From NCBI GenBank assembly GCA_025266875.1, contig JALLLT010000016.1:620001-684000 (forward strand): DNA of 64,000 nucleotides, in the 5' to 3' direction. Both the position numbers and the translations under genes were made by a program. Numbering within the stretch: position 1 is the stretch's first letter; every line of letters starts with the position of its first letter. This document shows positions 34,869 through 48,925 of the stretch, one piece after another. The notes beneath the pieces are model-generated. The model was not told the DNA's origin. It worked only from the letters and a program-made list of their open reading frames with translations, and did no database searches. This stretch comes from Fennellomyces sp. T-0311. Lineage: Eukaryota > Mucoromycota > Mucoromycetes > Mucorales > Lichtheimiaceae.

Positions 34869-36647
34869 ATGAAAACGTCAATGCGCGTCAAGATCTGCGC
34901 ATTGCTCGCTACCATGATGGCCTTTGCCAGCGTTGCATGGGCGTTAACGGAAGCGATCGCCAAAGCTTCGCTTCCGATTGCACCTGAATTCAGGAACACA
35001 CGCGTTATCCGTGTCCTTGATCTTCGCAACAACGTCGTGCAAGAGGATATCGGCATTCGCGCCAAAAACATTGACAGCGCACCGGTAGATCAGTATATTT
35101 TTACGGTTCCCCGGGAAGCCGAAGAGCAATTGGCAAGCATCACTGCTTTCTTGCGCCAAGAGCCAAAAACTGCCTTGACAATTAAGCAAGCTGGCTTCGA
35201 CTCTGAAAAGTAAAGTGGTAGAGCATGATGCAGCGTACCAACTCTGCTGAACGTTTATTTTTCTTATACAGAGAAGTGCAACTCTACAAGATCACGTTCG
35301 ATGAGCCAATTCAGCCCAACACCGAGGTTCGCTTCGGTGTCAAGATCGCATACAGCCACGCTTTGACGGCTCTGCCTAAAAAGATTCCTCAGGTCGCCCG
35401 GCAGTTTGTCGTGTTCAACAGCAATATCTTCCTCTATTCACCCTACTTTACAGACGAAGTGAAGTCCACTGTGCAGTAAGTCTTGCGGAGATTGGGAAGG
35501 TTATCACTGGGTTGACCGACTTGTAGGTTGCCTACGCAAGTCGTGCAGTCATTTACTGGTGGCGAGAACATTCAGCACAACGGAAACAAGATCGTGTATG
35601 GTCCCTTCAAATCTATCATGCCTGAAAGTTATGAGTTGCTGCGCGTCCATTTCGAGTACACAAAGCCGCTACTGACGGTCACGGAGCTTGTGCGCGATTT
35701 GGAGGTGTCTCATTGGGGTGGAAACTTGGCTGTCGAGGAAAACTACAAGCTACACCACTCAGGAGCACAGTATGTCTCGATCGCTAAGAGCTTATTCGGT
35801 AACTAACCCACGAGTATGCAGGCTCGAGAATGAATTTAGCCGTGTCACCTACCAGATGACCAGAATGGTTCATGGCCAGACCAACGTGCTCAAGGACTTG
35901 ACCTTCCGTCTTCCTGCACAGGCACGCGATGTGTATTATCGTGATGATATCGGCAACGTCTCAACCTCACACTTCCGCAATGAACTCGAGTCATCGCTCT
36001 TGGAAATTGCTCCGCGTTTTCCCCTGTTTGGAGGCTGGAACTACACATGGTTCCATGGATACAACGTCGATCTCAATAAGTTTGACCGCTATTCCCAAGA
36101 GAAGAACGAGTATATCCTCAACGTGAATTTTGTGGAGAATGTGCAAGACATGACCATTGACAAGGCTGTTGTGCGCATCGTTTTGCCGGAGGGTGCAACG
36201 TAAGTTGATACATGGCCTAGCTAATGCATCTCCATAACCTATCGGCTTAGCAACGTCAAAGTGCATGCCCCATTCCCTCTGGACTCTGAGCAGCACAAGG
36301 TCCACTACACCAACTTTGATTCGACGGGCCGGTACCTTGTGATTCTCGAAAAGCACAACGTTGTCCGTGATCATGAGCTCCCTATCCAGGTTTGTGCACC
36401 GTGCTTCCCATTACTCGTATCGGCTGCTAACCCCGTGGTACATAGATTACGTACGAATATTCATCACTGCGCTTACTCCAAAAGCCATTGGTTGCATCAG
36501 CTGCTGTTTTTGCTTTGTTCTTGATGAGCACCATTTTCTCCAAAATCAGCTTCAGTATCGGAACCACACCAGTAAGTCGAGTATCGGTTACACATAACGG
36601 CTCCTAACGCTGTGGTATAGAACAAGAATGCCAAAAAGCAGGAATAA
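34869..36647 (+). CDS. OST1: Ribophorin I / OST1, oligosaccharyltransferase subunit
   Basis: Subunit of the ER complex that transfers glycan to Asn. ATG 34869; the signal peptide MKTSMRVKICALLATMMAFASVAWA precedes FRNTRVIRVLDLRNNVVQEDI, a family block. Later exons read KITFDEPIQPNTEVRFGVKIAY, FNSNIFLYSPYFTDEVKSTVQ, FKSIMPESYELLRVHFEY, DLEVSHWGGNLAVEENYKL, VYYRDDIGNVSTSHFRN and FGGWNYTWFHGYN, all diagnostic. The last exons give a transmembrane helix (KPLVASAAVFALFLMSTIF) and a short lysine-rich tail KNAKKQE, ending with TAA at 36645-36647. Seven or so exons, with introns of about 50-70 nt. Nothing looks broken. Topology is a lumenal domain with one membrane span and a short cytosolic tail. Confidence 0.95.
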
Positions 36648-36866
36648 AAAGTAGTTAGTCCTATTGGGTTTCATAAATGTACAATATACACATACTCCCA
36701 AACGCCTGTGAATGTAGTGTATCCATAATAAGAGTCAGCTTATAGGCACTGGATGTGTTTATTCGGCGAGAATGGATGTCCAGCCTGTGCACCACAGAAC
36801 GGCCGAGTGGCTCGGCTGGTGATAATGCGCCTTGAGCTTCGGAGTGAGTGAATTACACGCTTTTCA

Positions 36867-37307
36867 ATGTCTACCAAGGAAGCACCGCTTGGCTTCACTG
36901 ACCTGGCACAGCACATTCGCAGTGCTGATGACGACAGTACGATGTCTGATGTAGACAGCTTTATAAATTCAGAAAACATTCAGCTGTCTTCAGAAATCCG
37001 CGGTAATGTTTTTGTGGTCATGGAAGCGCGATCGCGTAAAGCTAATCAGGAGCGTTTTCATTCAGAGGTCTGGCCAGCTGTTACAGAGGCTACTGCCAAG
37101 TTGGAAGATCTTGAAGCGATTTTCAAAGGCGATGGCGACCCAAAGCGTATGGAAGAGGCTCTCAGCAGCGTGCGGTCGTTTATCGCTGAAACGAATCGTA
37201 TCCCGGAGCAGCTAATACGAGCCGATGATGCACTAAGCACAATGCAGACGTCAAAGGAAAAACTTGCTGAACTTATTTCAACTATCGAGAATAACATGCC
37301 AAAGTAA
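36867..37307 (+). CDS. Small helical protein of unknown function
   Basis: Single exon, 146 residues, ATG 36867 (MSTKEAPLGFTDLAQHIRS). Composition is hydrophilic and rich in Glu, Ala, Ser and Leu, with predicted long helices: RGNVFVVMEARSRKANQ, VWPAVTEATAKLEDLEAIF and a C-terminal heptad-like LSTMQTSKEKLAELISTIE. No signal peptide, membrane span or cysteines. It lies between OST1 and DED1 on the same strand with 220-260 bp spacers. I do not recognise the family. A small subunit of a coiled-coil complex is possible but not shown. Confidence 0.65.
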   Translation: MSTKEAPLGFTDLAQHIRSADDDSTMSDVDSFINSENIQLSSEIRGNVFVVMEARSRKANQERFHSEVWPAVTEATAKLEDLEAIFKGDGDPKRMEEALSSVRSFIAETNRIPEQLIRADDALSTMQTSKEKLAELISTIENNMPK

Positions 37308-37569
37308 AACTGCATTAAGCATTTGTGCGGGTAGTCTATCCACCCCTCGTCTCACAGAGAAATCACAAGACATTACTTACAGCATATGCAATGCCCGTGA
37401 GACAAATATTGCTCTTTTTCCCTTCGCAGAAAAGCAGTTGACAATCGTAATGAGTATCAATGACAATGGCCATAAAAGTTTCAATCGCCAAAGAGGTCTG
37501 TGTTTCGCATACCCTGGACGATCGTCTCGCGCCTGACAAGCATTCTTTAAAAACGGCAATGTAGCTGGA

Positions 37570-39783
<2,214 letters not shown>

Positions 39784-40118
39784 CTTACCACATTCATATT
39801 CTTGGTCCGTCAATACGAAAATAGTCCGGCATTTTATATCGTCAGTACCCGTAAAGATCCAGCTCAGTACTTGCTTTGCTTTTTTTTTTTAAAAAAAAAA
39901 AGAGAATCAATGCTATCGCACTATTATTGCGTGATATGTACCTATCGTCGGTCGCTTTTTTTTTTGGCAAATTGGCGCGGCTATTATAAAACTGTCAGTT
40001 TTACGATATTTCATTTTTTTGTCCACACTTGCTACGTGTCGATTTTTAATGGAATTTGATCATGGCACCGTATTCTCCACAATCGTCAGTTTTGCCACTC
40101 CCAGTTATTTCCTTGTGA
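39784..40118. other. Intergenic 3' flank with poly(T)-poly(A) palindrome
   Basis: AT-rich 3' flank of DED1. A T11A11 palindrome lies at 39880-39901. No gene seen. Confidence 0.6.
39880..39901. repeat. T11A11 palindromic homopolymer
   Basis: An uninterrupted T run is followed directly by an A run, about 100 bp after the DED1 stop. On the opposite strand it reads the same way. It may act in 3' end formation on either strand or simply be slippage-prone DNA. Confidence 0.8.
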
Positions 40119-41003
40119 TTAGTTGAAAAGTATGAATTTATTTGGAAGGTTAGTTGACCTGTTCCTATAGGTATGTGGTCGCTTCCGTGCGGTACGAATG
40201 TATAGATATAAAGAGAGCTGGGGCCGTGTCAGGAAAAAGACAGGCCTATATGAATAAAAGGTTGATATAAGATAAAGGGAGGAAAAGAAGCTGTGAAGGC
40301 ATAAAATCAAAAAGGAAAAAGTGCTGGAGTAATGAGGAACCACACTAAGCGTGGTTACCCATGGGTGTCGACCCTCGGCCTTGTAGGGCTTCCTCTGGCG
40401 CAGGTTCATCATCGTCGTATTTTCATCTATATGGCTCAGCTTATTAATCTTTCGAAGGACATGCAAAACTGCTGGCCAAGTCTTCTTCCATTTGCCCCGT
40501 GTCAACCTATTATTTGAACGCGGTAAGCTGTTAAAAATGTGGTCGAGGACCTGGGATTCGTTTCGTTGATCAAGTAATGGTTCAAATGCTTCGACAAGCT
40601 CCTGGTATATTGTTCTCAGTAATGAACAGGTGGCGTAATGCTCTCTTGTTGCTTCAACGGCGCTGCATTCGCAATCCTTCAGTGGATATGAAGGGAGCCA
40701 ACACATACGCCATCTGACCAGATGGTCTCTCTCTTTGGAGGAGGCTGCAAGGTACAAGATAGAATCAATAAGTCGGTATAGCCGGATGAACCAGATTGAC
40801 TTGTATTGGGAGCACCGAGATATAAACTCTTCGTCCCGTTTCCTGCCGACCGTCATTGTAACCGGGTTCTTGGGAGAGTTCAGTTTCTTTTGCAGCCTGT
40901 GATATTGCTGATGGAGGGGGTTGGTTGATGTTAACCTCCTGCAGTGTGGACGGCATGGTGTCCCGCGGTTCCATGGAATGGAAACCTCAACCGGACGGGC
41001 CAT
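40119..41003 (-). mobile_element. Retroelement-like C-terminal fragment
   Basis: A 294-codon minus-strand frame from ATG 41003. The middle part has RWRMCWLPSYPLKDCECSA, then H-x4-C spacing (EHYATCSLL), and later FNSLPRSNN ... KWKKTWPAVLHVLRKINKL. A tryptophan-rich WR-x-W-x-P block followed by a Cys/His cluster is typical of the region after reverse transcriptase in fungal non-LTR elements. No catalytic YxDD is present, so this is only a 3' piece. The last 80 codons are hydrophobic and of low complexity and may be read-through. The first 45 codons resemble nothing. It could be expressed as a hypothetical protein, but a relic is more likely. Confidence 0.45.
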
Positions 41004-42581
41004 CGTGAAAACCGAAAGTGACTGAAGTCTGGTTACGAGTTCGAGCTGAAGGGTATGTGCGCTTGCCTTGTAATTATATACCTTTCATAGAGTAATAAGT
41101 ACAACACTTTTTTAAATTTCTTTGGGAGATACTGAGAGATATCTTGGATACTGGAGATACTTTTTCAGGTCGTTTCCAGCACCACTCATTGTACACAATC
41201 TTGCATGAAAGTTGTAGACGAATTTTACAACGTGATACTACACATCTTTCTACATAAAATTTGTAGAGTACGTAGAAGTTTCAATACAATTGAAAGACTT
41301 TAGCATCCTTGATGATTACTTTTGAAGATTTGAACGTTTACTGAAGACTTTTTCCCAATGTGTATGCTTACGGTAGTCTTTCTTGCTCCAAGGTTAATGA
41401 CTTATACCTCGAATAAAGAGATGAGCTTACCCTAGGTCCTTAGACGTACATACGCAATTATACTACTGAACACTTTTAAAAATACGATATACTCGAATGA
41501 TTGCGAAGAAAGGCAGACGAAAACGAATCCCCATTATGTATTTATCATCTTGGACTAAAAGTTTCTATCCCACAGTAGTATAATGCGGGAAATGTAGACA
41601 AAAGATAGTATGCATTTCAGTTTATTCTTTCTTGATTATCAAGAAGTTACTAATCCGTGGTACATAGAAGCATATACTCCTCTCCCCCCCATCGTTCTTT
41701 CGAATAGCTTTGCTGATCTGCGTAATCATTATCGAATGATGGCTACATTGCATAAATATGCTTTGCTATCACTTGTCTCTGCATCGTGATATAGCATGAT
41801 CTACATGGTAATTTGTTTGTTTGTTATGCAGTGCAGAAGCCATCCTACATTTTTATTATTGTCATGTCAGCGTAAACCATATCGCTTCGTATTTAGCCAA
41901 TTAAATGTTGATACTATCATCCATGACTTAGCAAGAATAACTGGAACACTATATTTGTTTGACATGACCAAGCAAAGACATAAACAAATCTAGACGCATA
42001 ATAAATTAATTTATTACTTGATACTACTCGCCATCACTCTCCCCCCTAAACAATTATGTATATGTGCGTCTGTCTAACAACGGCAGCAATGCTTTGCGCT
42101 GTCCACGTGCCGTGGCGTTAATTACACTTGTGCTGCTTTCGTTATCTGACGTGCTACCAAATGCGTCTTTATCTTTTCGGTTTACGTATTCAACACACAA
42201 CTTCGCATCTTGATCATGGTTTGTTTTTAAATTCTAACATTCACTATATCAGTGCCTCAAACTTAAACCACTCTTTTAACGAATTATCAAAAATGCCACT
42301 GAGGATCTGAGAAGCCTCTCGGTGACGAAAGCATGCAACAACGAAAAATTACATGAAATGCGTATGAATTGCTGAGCGCACTGCATCATATTGAATTACT
42401 GCTGGTATGAGGTCGTCCGAATCCACTTGGTCAAAAGCCTACGAAGAACTAAGCATCACACTACACACATAAATCAACCCAAAAAGCTTTTAGCTGCTGC
42501 AAAGAAGTATGTGATGAAAAAAGGCTGTATTAAACTAATGCGTATGTATGTAACAAAAAAAAGAGTATGATGACATGATAA
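41004..42581. other. AT-rich intergenic region, no gene seen
   Basis: Open frames are all short and AT-biased (for example 41796-41993, 42128-42310) with no motif. No tRNA-like B box was noticed. Confidence 0.55.
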
Positions 42582-44510
42582 TTATACCCGTTCAACTGGG
42601 TTCGGCAGTGTGGCGGGTGGTCTCTCTGGACTTCTGTTGTCCATAGAGATAACAGTGGGTTTAGCTGTGGTATCAGTTTCTTGAGGTGGTGGTATTTCTT
42701 TTTTAAGAGCACCTGGAAGCCACCGTGGATTTGGAGTATGTGCATTTTTTCGTAATCGACGGATAAACAGTACCAATGCGCCAACACAAAGGATAAAGCC
42801 AATAACGCCAAACGTGGCTCCAAGTGCTACCGCTGTTGTGTTGTCACCGGACTGGTTAGGATTCGAAATCACCGTCGGATCATACGGAAGACCATTATTT
42901 CCTCCGTTGTTGCCGTTGTTATCGGGCATGTGTGGGAAGGTAAATTTACAATCTGGATTTTGTGAACCTTTTGCTTGTTCAATTCGTGGAAGATCATCGA
43001 CCCATTGCCATAGAGACATATCCAAAATCCCGATATCTTCAGCAAATTCAGTGTCGTCGTGATCTTTAAAGCCTGTGAAACATGAGGTGTGAGTCTTTTT
43101 TTTGTAAATCAGTGACTGCACGCATACCCATCAAAACCAGCATATAGTTGTCATAAGATACCGCCTGATGACCAGATCGTGCTGAAGGCGGTATCCCGGA
43201 AACTTCACGCCTAGACCAAGTTAACGTACATGTGTCCAAAAGATATAAATCTTGTGTGTTTTCCCCTGTTGCCGCATCTTCACCGCCGAATATGACAATG
43301 GAATGACCATCTGGGGCTACTCACCCGTTGTTAGGCCACACGTTCACAATGCAATACAAAAACAGTCGTACCTAATGAAGACGAGAATCCTACTTTTCCG
43401 TTTGGGATATCACCGATTGTTGCCATAGTTACTGCTTTAAGCTCATCAGTGTCGAAAACTGATAATGGAGCATCTATTAGCAATGAAACGATACTATTGG
43501 CAGGAGTGTAACTTACCGAGCACGCTCTGGAAATCAGCTGGGTTAATGACCCATGTATCACCTGAAGCATTGACCACCGCCGTTTTCCCGCCGAGAATAA
43601 ATAGCTGGTTCCCTCTGCTTCCGCGGTTAAAAAATAAAGTCGAAACAAGGGGAAAAGAGATATTAAAATGCTTACACCAAGTTTGATGTGTGTCCAAACC
43701 GTGCTGGTCGTTGACCCCAAGCGTAACGGACCGCGGGCCAGTCCCATGTCGATGTTAGGGTGTTATAACTGTAGAAATCGTTATACTAAACTACCGTATC
43801 AGTCTTTGCTACTCTACTCATTCCTATTACTGTCGTTTCTCACGTAAGCTCGTTCTCCCATTGCCTCCTTGGCTTCAGTTGCTCGACCGCCGTAAAGCCA
43901 GGCTATGCCCGATGTGGTATCCACGGTTGCTGACATCTGGGCGCGCGATTCGGGTAGGGGGCTGGATTCATTCACGGCTGTAAGATTGCTGGTTATTAAA
44001 ACGATTTCAAGTTTTGCTTTCTTCACTTTCTATTACGTACAGGCTCGGCTCCAGGTGCTGGATGATACGTTGTACACCACCATGTTATCCATATCGACGG
44101 TTCCTCCATCTCCAGCTTGCACATATATTTGCTGTTCAGAGCTGGCAAATGCTATTCCATATGAATAAGGCCCAATAGCAATATCTGCGCTTGTTTCTCG
44201 TACTTCCCAAGCTGGACAGCGCCTATTCAGTCCTTGGGATATGTCCAACGTCCAGATATTGGACCCATCCTAAGATTTGAAGGCGTCAATCATACGTCCG
44301 TGTAGCGTAGCATAGTTTTGGGTGTACCATATTGCCGCCAGTCAAATATATTCGTTGGTCCATAACAATAGCTGAAAAGTCGGTGTAGTTTGCTGGCATG
44401 GAATTGGGTGACTGATTGCATTGTTGTATGTCTTGAGCTCGGACCAGAGCGCTTATGAAGAAGAAGAGAATCCATGACAGATGACTCTGCCAGGTGATTG
44501 GCAGGAGCAT
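42582..44510 (-). CDS. Secreted/type I membrane Kelch-repeat protein
   Basis: Start chosen at ATG 44510 because it gives a clean signal peptide (MLLPITWQSHLSWILFFFISALVRA); an upstream exon with ATG 44629 (MSDEMIGR) could add 13 residues. Kelch blades follow with the usual pattern of a double glycine then a distant Trp: FSAIVMDQRIYLTGG, IWTLDIS, YVQAGDGG, MVVYNVSSSTW, AWLYGGRA, SIVIFGGED, LDTCTLTWSR, LDMSLWQW. After an Asn/Gly-rich linker comes one transmembrane helix, AVALGATFGVIGFILCVGALVLF, then a basic stop-transfer (IRRLRKN) and a proline-rich cytosolic tail ending with TAA at 42582. Several short introns. A cell-surface beta-propeller; partner unknown. Confidence 0.8.
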
Positions 44511-46792
44511 TAGTCCCTTTGTAGTTGCAATGCTGCCAAGAAAGAGCAAAAGTTGTATTGTTTGTTGTGTGCGTGAGTGTACTTAAAGAGAAAAGGAGCA
44601 AGTTACCGACCAATCATTTCATCGGACATTTGGGTTTCGTTGCCGTTTTATCGATGCTTGCTTCCTATACTTCTTTCACATGCGCATAGAGCTTTCTACG
44701 GATTCGGTTAGTTCTGCCTCAAAGCAGTCTAAGTAGCATCCGACGTTGGCTCGTACCGAATGTTTGACGATATTCAACTGGAGCCATTCGCATTATCCAC
44801 AAAGGGAACTGCTGGGTTTTTATGGAACAAGAGATTAATAACTGGGAGAACTCGACCGCCTTTGGTATTAGGGTTTGTACGAAGAATTATCAACTAAACA
44901 TTGTATTCCATGCGCGGACGCTTTGCCATCATTGAGTTTAGCCTAATCCGTTCCCATTCGTGTAACATATTCCCCACGTAAAAGCGAGATCGACGCAGGA
45001 GCAAATGTAGTCATCGCGCTCTTATTCGCTTGAATAGCCCACTAAATACACTAGACGATATGTAGTAACAAAAGCGTGATGTATATGGAGCTAAGCCTTT
45101 CTAAAAAGCGACTTTAGCACTTTTTCCTAGTTGAAAGTCATGATACGGCGGAACTGTGAGGAGTAGCAACAGCAGCGTTTTGCTCCATTGGTAACCAGCC
45201 TTATAAGCCAGCTGTCATCGAAATGCCAGAGGTGTCGACACGTCTGGAACTTGGTGTAGTACAAAGAATTACAACTATCTCAGCCACACCAGATGCTTTA
45301 TTAGCAAAAGCATAATGTATTTGCTCGGTTCACGTTCCAGCGATGCTTTCAGCCGCACTATTATTCTCTTTGGGTGGTCGTTGACGTTCAGCTGTTATTT
45401 TTTCTGCTATTTGCCAAATAAGAGGAATCATATATCCGAGAAAAGTTCAGGTGTATTTTTCATCTGCATTTGATACACAAAAGATGCTAAAGAGTAAGCG
45501 CTTCAGTGTCACATTGGCAAACAAAACCTTGCATTTTTTCTGATTCTTAGAATGCGTAGCAACTGTTTGTGGATTTGAAAAACGTCATGGTAAGCCGTGC
45601 TTTACAATATACGACGTTAAGCCTGAGTATATATTTTGGCACGGAGAAGAAATAGTAACAATTGGTCTTCCCGAGCACCTTTCTACAGATTATGCTACGC
45701 ACGTTAGTTCTACTGTTACTTCAGTCAAACCGGAACCCAGGTATCTGTTGAAATGCTTTATTCACTTTTTCGTGATACTGTAGCAGTGAAACTTTCAGTA
45801 AAAGGTAAAATCAGGCCAAAGGTGTTACAGAAAAGGTGATTATTACTAAAACCCGGTAAATGGTCCAATTTCAGAAAGGTTTAAAAAGAAGGCTTAGCTG
45901 CTTCCATTTCGTTGTCTTATCGCAATCACCGCATTCATCAAAATCCAAATACTCATTATTGCACTGTGGTGTGCTCCTAAGATGTACCATTATTGGTGTG
46001 AATTACCTTTGCTCCAAAAAAGTGGCTGACGATCTTCTTGTGCAACCGCAGATCACTTTGGATTGCATCTAGGCCGTAAATAGCAATACTTATTGATCCA
46101 TTGGTTTATGTGATTGTTTGATCAACCATTGTATAAAAACACGGCGACATTGGACAGTACATAACAATAAAAATTGGTTGTTATTATCTCCACATAATAT
46201 ATAATCTAAGCGGACTAATCGATTCATTATCTTCACTTGCTTTTTCTGATAAATTGCGAACCATCAAATAAAAGCCTTGATCTCGTCGTCTTTATTTCAT
46301 AATCAATTTTCCAATGTTATATCGATCGCCATCTATTATTTATTTCCGGGGTTACGTATATGAATTTTGTCGTGTCTTGCTTTTGAACGACATAAATGCA
46401 CGATCGATACAAGTGCATCATAACAAACAGAGACTACTGCATCAATTCCATAAGATGCGAGTATGTGAAATGAAGCATGGATTGTATTCAATTATATTTC
46501 CGTTCATTTTATAAAAAACTTCGCCTTGTACCAGAAGGCTAATGCTCTATTAATTACCCCGAGTACGGCAGTCATAAATGCTAGTACTGGGGTGACGCAA
46601 AAACCAGGAATCGGTAGCACATTTTTCTATTGTATCACAGCAAATGGCAAAGACATTACATTAATATAAACAGCAGTAGAAGTTGATCATCGGTGTACAA
46701 ATAAGGTTAAGGCGGGTGGTGCCTTTTAGGTTTGAGGAGGCAGGAACATCTCCTTTCCACCTTTCTCTCTCTTTTCTCTGTAAAGAAAGAAA
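44511..46792. other. Intergenic region with one weak small-gene candidate
   Basis: Mostly AT-rich without coding signal. The exception is 45550-45810, listed separately. The right end holds the promoter of the mucin-like gene, with a CTTTCTCTCTCTTTTCTCT tract at 46759-46779. Confidence 0.5.
45551..45810 (+). CDS. Candidate small spliced gene, secreted-like, 5' end unsure
   Basis: After a good acceptor (TTTTTTCTGATTCTTAG near 45550) a frame of about 63 codons reads CVATVCGFEKRHGKPC, FTIYDVKPEYIFWHGEE and IVTIGLPEHL, which looks like real protein. A GTATCT donor near 45742 and a GTAG acceptor near 45783 join it to SSETFSKR and a TAA. A possible first exon (MLSAALLFSL from ATG 45343) would give a signal-peptide-like start, but its donor is poor. 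I do not recognise the product. Confidence 0.25.
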
Positions 46793-47624
46793 ATGAAGTT
46801 ATCCCTTCGCTATCTTATTGCCATCCTAATACTCTTGCACAGGGCAGAATCACAACTATCATTAGGCCTTGGTGGCGGAACTGACCCTCAATCCAGTCAG
46901 GCGGCAGCGTCACCGTCGCCGTCAGATCAGCAACCCCAGCCATCCTCTGTTGCACCTCCTCCACCACATAGCAGCGATAATTCACCAGCACCCAGTAATT
47001 CTGCTGCACCGCAGCCAACGAAATCTGATAACAGTCAACCCACTCCAGCACCGTCTTCGTCTGATAACGAAGATACCCCTACCTCTAGACGGCATAGAAA
47101 AACCGCTGCGGACAGTAACGATACAACACAAGATTCGACACCGACTTCTCAGCCATCTCCAACTGATCAACCATCTGCAGACGGTGGGGGGCTGCATGCG
47201 AACAAGCAAACCGCAATTATTGCTGGATCTGTTGTAGGCGGTGTTGGCAAGTATCAGTGAAAGGATAGTGTGCGAGATATTTTTTTTGCTCAACTACGTA
47301 CGTATATATACAGTGATCTTTGCATTGCTCGGAGGGTGTATCACATTCTTAAACCGACGTGGAGGCTGTACTCGACCCAGAAGACGACGAGCGAACAACG
47401 ACTATGCAGCACAGCCAGAAGACTTTTCTATCGACATGAACGAGACGAATTCCCAGTATGCCCGTCGATTCGTACCGCCAAACTCTCCAGCAGGCTACGT
47501 GAACTTGCAAGATCACCCTCAAGATGTACAATACTACCACGCCCAGACCAGCGTTGCCCCTGCGCCGGTCTGGACTGTAGGAGCTAAACCGGACGCTGTG
47601 GAATATAAACCTAACGAAGCTTAA
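46793..47624 (+). CDS. Mucin-like type I membrane protein
   Basis: ATG 46793; signal peptide MKLSLRYLIAILILLHRAES. The ectodomain (about residues 25-130) is dominated by Ser, Pro, Gln, Thr and Asp, with many potential O-mannosylation sites, and has no cysteine-rich WSC module. One intron (about 47238-47311) falls inside the membrane span: AIIAGSVVG joins to VIFALLGGCITFL. A basic stop-transfer follows (NRRGGCTRPRRRRAN), then a cytosolic tail with several Tyr residues ending VEYKPNEA and TAA 47622-47624. The layout resembles fungal wall-stress or mating surface sensors, but no family was identified. Convergent with the AP endonuclease, 47 bp between stops. Confidence 0.75.
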
Positions 47625-47671
47625 CTATTTTATTTACTAAACATATATTTCTTTACAATCATCTTTTTGTT

Positions 47672-48874
47672 TTACTCTTCATCCTTGGCTTTGTCGTCAT
47701 CGCTATCCTTTCCCATATCTACATCCTTCAATACAAGTACAAGTGGAACATGATCGCTAGCTCCATAGGCTTCTTGGCGAATCTCACTGGCGACAATCTT
47801 ATCAATCAAATCCGGAGTCACCACAAAGTAGTCGAGCCGCCAGCCGATCAGCTTGCTGCGGCATTGGAATCGATAAGAATAGTACGTATAGTGTCCTTCT
47901 GTATCAGGATGGAAATGGCGCCATGAGTCGATCAAACCCGGCAAATTGTTTCCATCGGTGGAGGAGTCCAAAACATGTTGGAAATCGGTTCGCTCTTCTT
48001 CGGTGAAGCCGGCAGATCTAAAACATTCTCTTGGTCAGAGAAGGGGATTACTGGTGTTAATTCCTTGTGTAAAGCTACCTTTGATTGGTATCAGGGCGTG
48101 CGATATCCTTTCGTGTGTGAGCTACATTTAAGTCTCTGAACTTTTTGATGAGATGCTGTTGTCTCATTAGAGGATTATCAATCGACGTACCCAGCCCAGA
48201 TAACAGAACGACCCTCCTTCTGCAGCGAACGCAGAAATTTTTCCATGTGCTTATTGAACTCTTGGCGTGGCTCAAGTCGCTTCAACTCTGCACCAGCGTT
48301 CGGGACATAGCAGGCAACCAACGTAAACGACGGGTAGTACGCGGAAATGACGCGTCCACGCGAGCCTTCGGTGTATCCTGGCAACCCATACTCCACCTTT
48401 TCGGGCTTGTACTTTGCGAATATTGCCGTGCCAGCTAAATCACCATAGCAATTGAGTCTTTGCGTATGTTTCTAGGTTTACGCACTTACAGTAGCCCTTC
48501 TTTTCGTCGTAGGACCAGTAGCGATACTTGTACACCTTGTCATCAACTGCGGTCGACACCGGCTGGTTGACTTTGGTTTCTTGCAAGCAGACAATGTCGG
48601 CATCCTCAGCTTCAATGTACTGCTTGAAGCCCTTCTTGATACTGGCATTCAAGCCAGACACGTTGTACGACGCGATCTTGATTGATCCTTCAGGAGTCTT
48701 TGGGAATGAGAATTCGTCTGGGAATTTTGTGTTGGTAGGGACCGTAGGATCAAACGGCTCCCAGGCCTTTTTGGACTTTTTTGGAGCAGAGGTATCGCTG
48801 GTGGTCTTTCTTTTGGGTGGCATAACGAAGAAACACCGTAGTCGTGTCAAACGAAGCGGAGCCAGACGTAGCAT
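47672..48874 (-). CDS. APE1: AP endonuclease (ExoIII/APE1 family) with two possible starts
   Basis: Base-excision repair enzyme that cuts 5' of abasic sites. Family motifs: IKIASYNVSGLNASIKKG, DIVCLQETK (metal Glu), YWSYDEKKGY, GRVISAYYPSFTLVACYVPNAG, VIWAGDLNVAH (catalytic Asp and Asn, restored when the intron at about 48190-48136 is removed), RPDTNQRSAGFTEEERTDF, WRHFHPDTEGHYTYYSYR, GWRLDYFVV, and the C-terminal YGASDHVPLVL catalytic His. Ends at TAA/TTA 47672. The first ATG (48874) gives MLRLAPLRLTRLRCFFV, an arginine-rich amphipathic start like a mitochondrial presequence; ATG 48823 (MPPKRKTTSD... PKKSKK) would give a nuclear form. At least three short introns. Divergent from MFAP1. Confidence 0.94.
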
Positions 48875-48925
48875 TTTTTATCAAAAGGAAAAAAAAAGAC
48901 GGAGGTCACTGTGTCTCTTTCCGTC

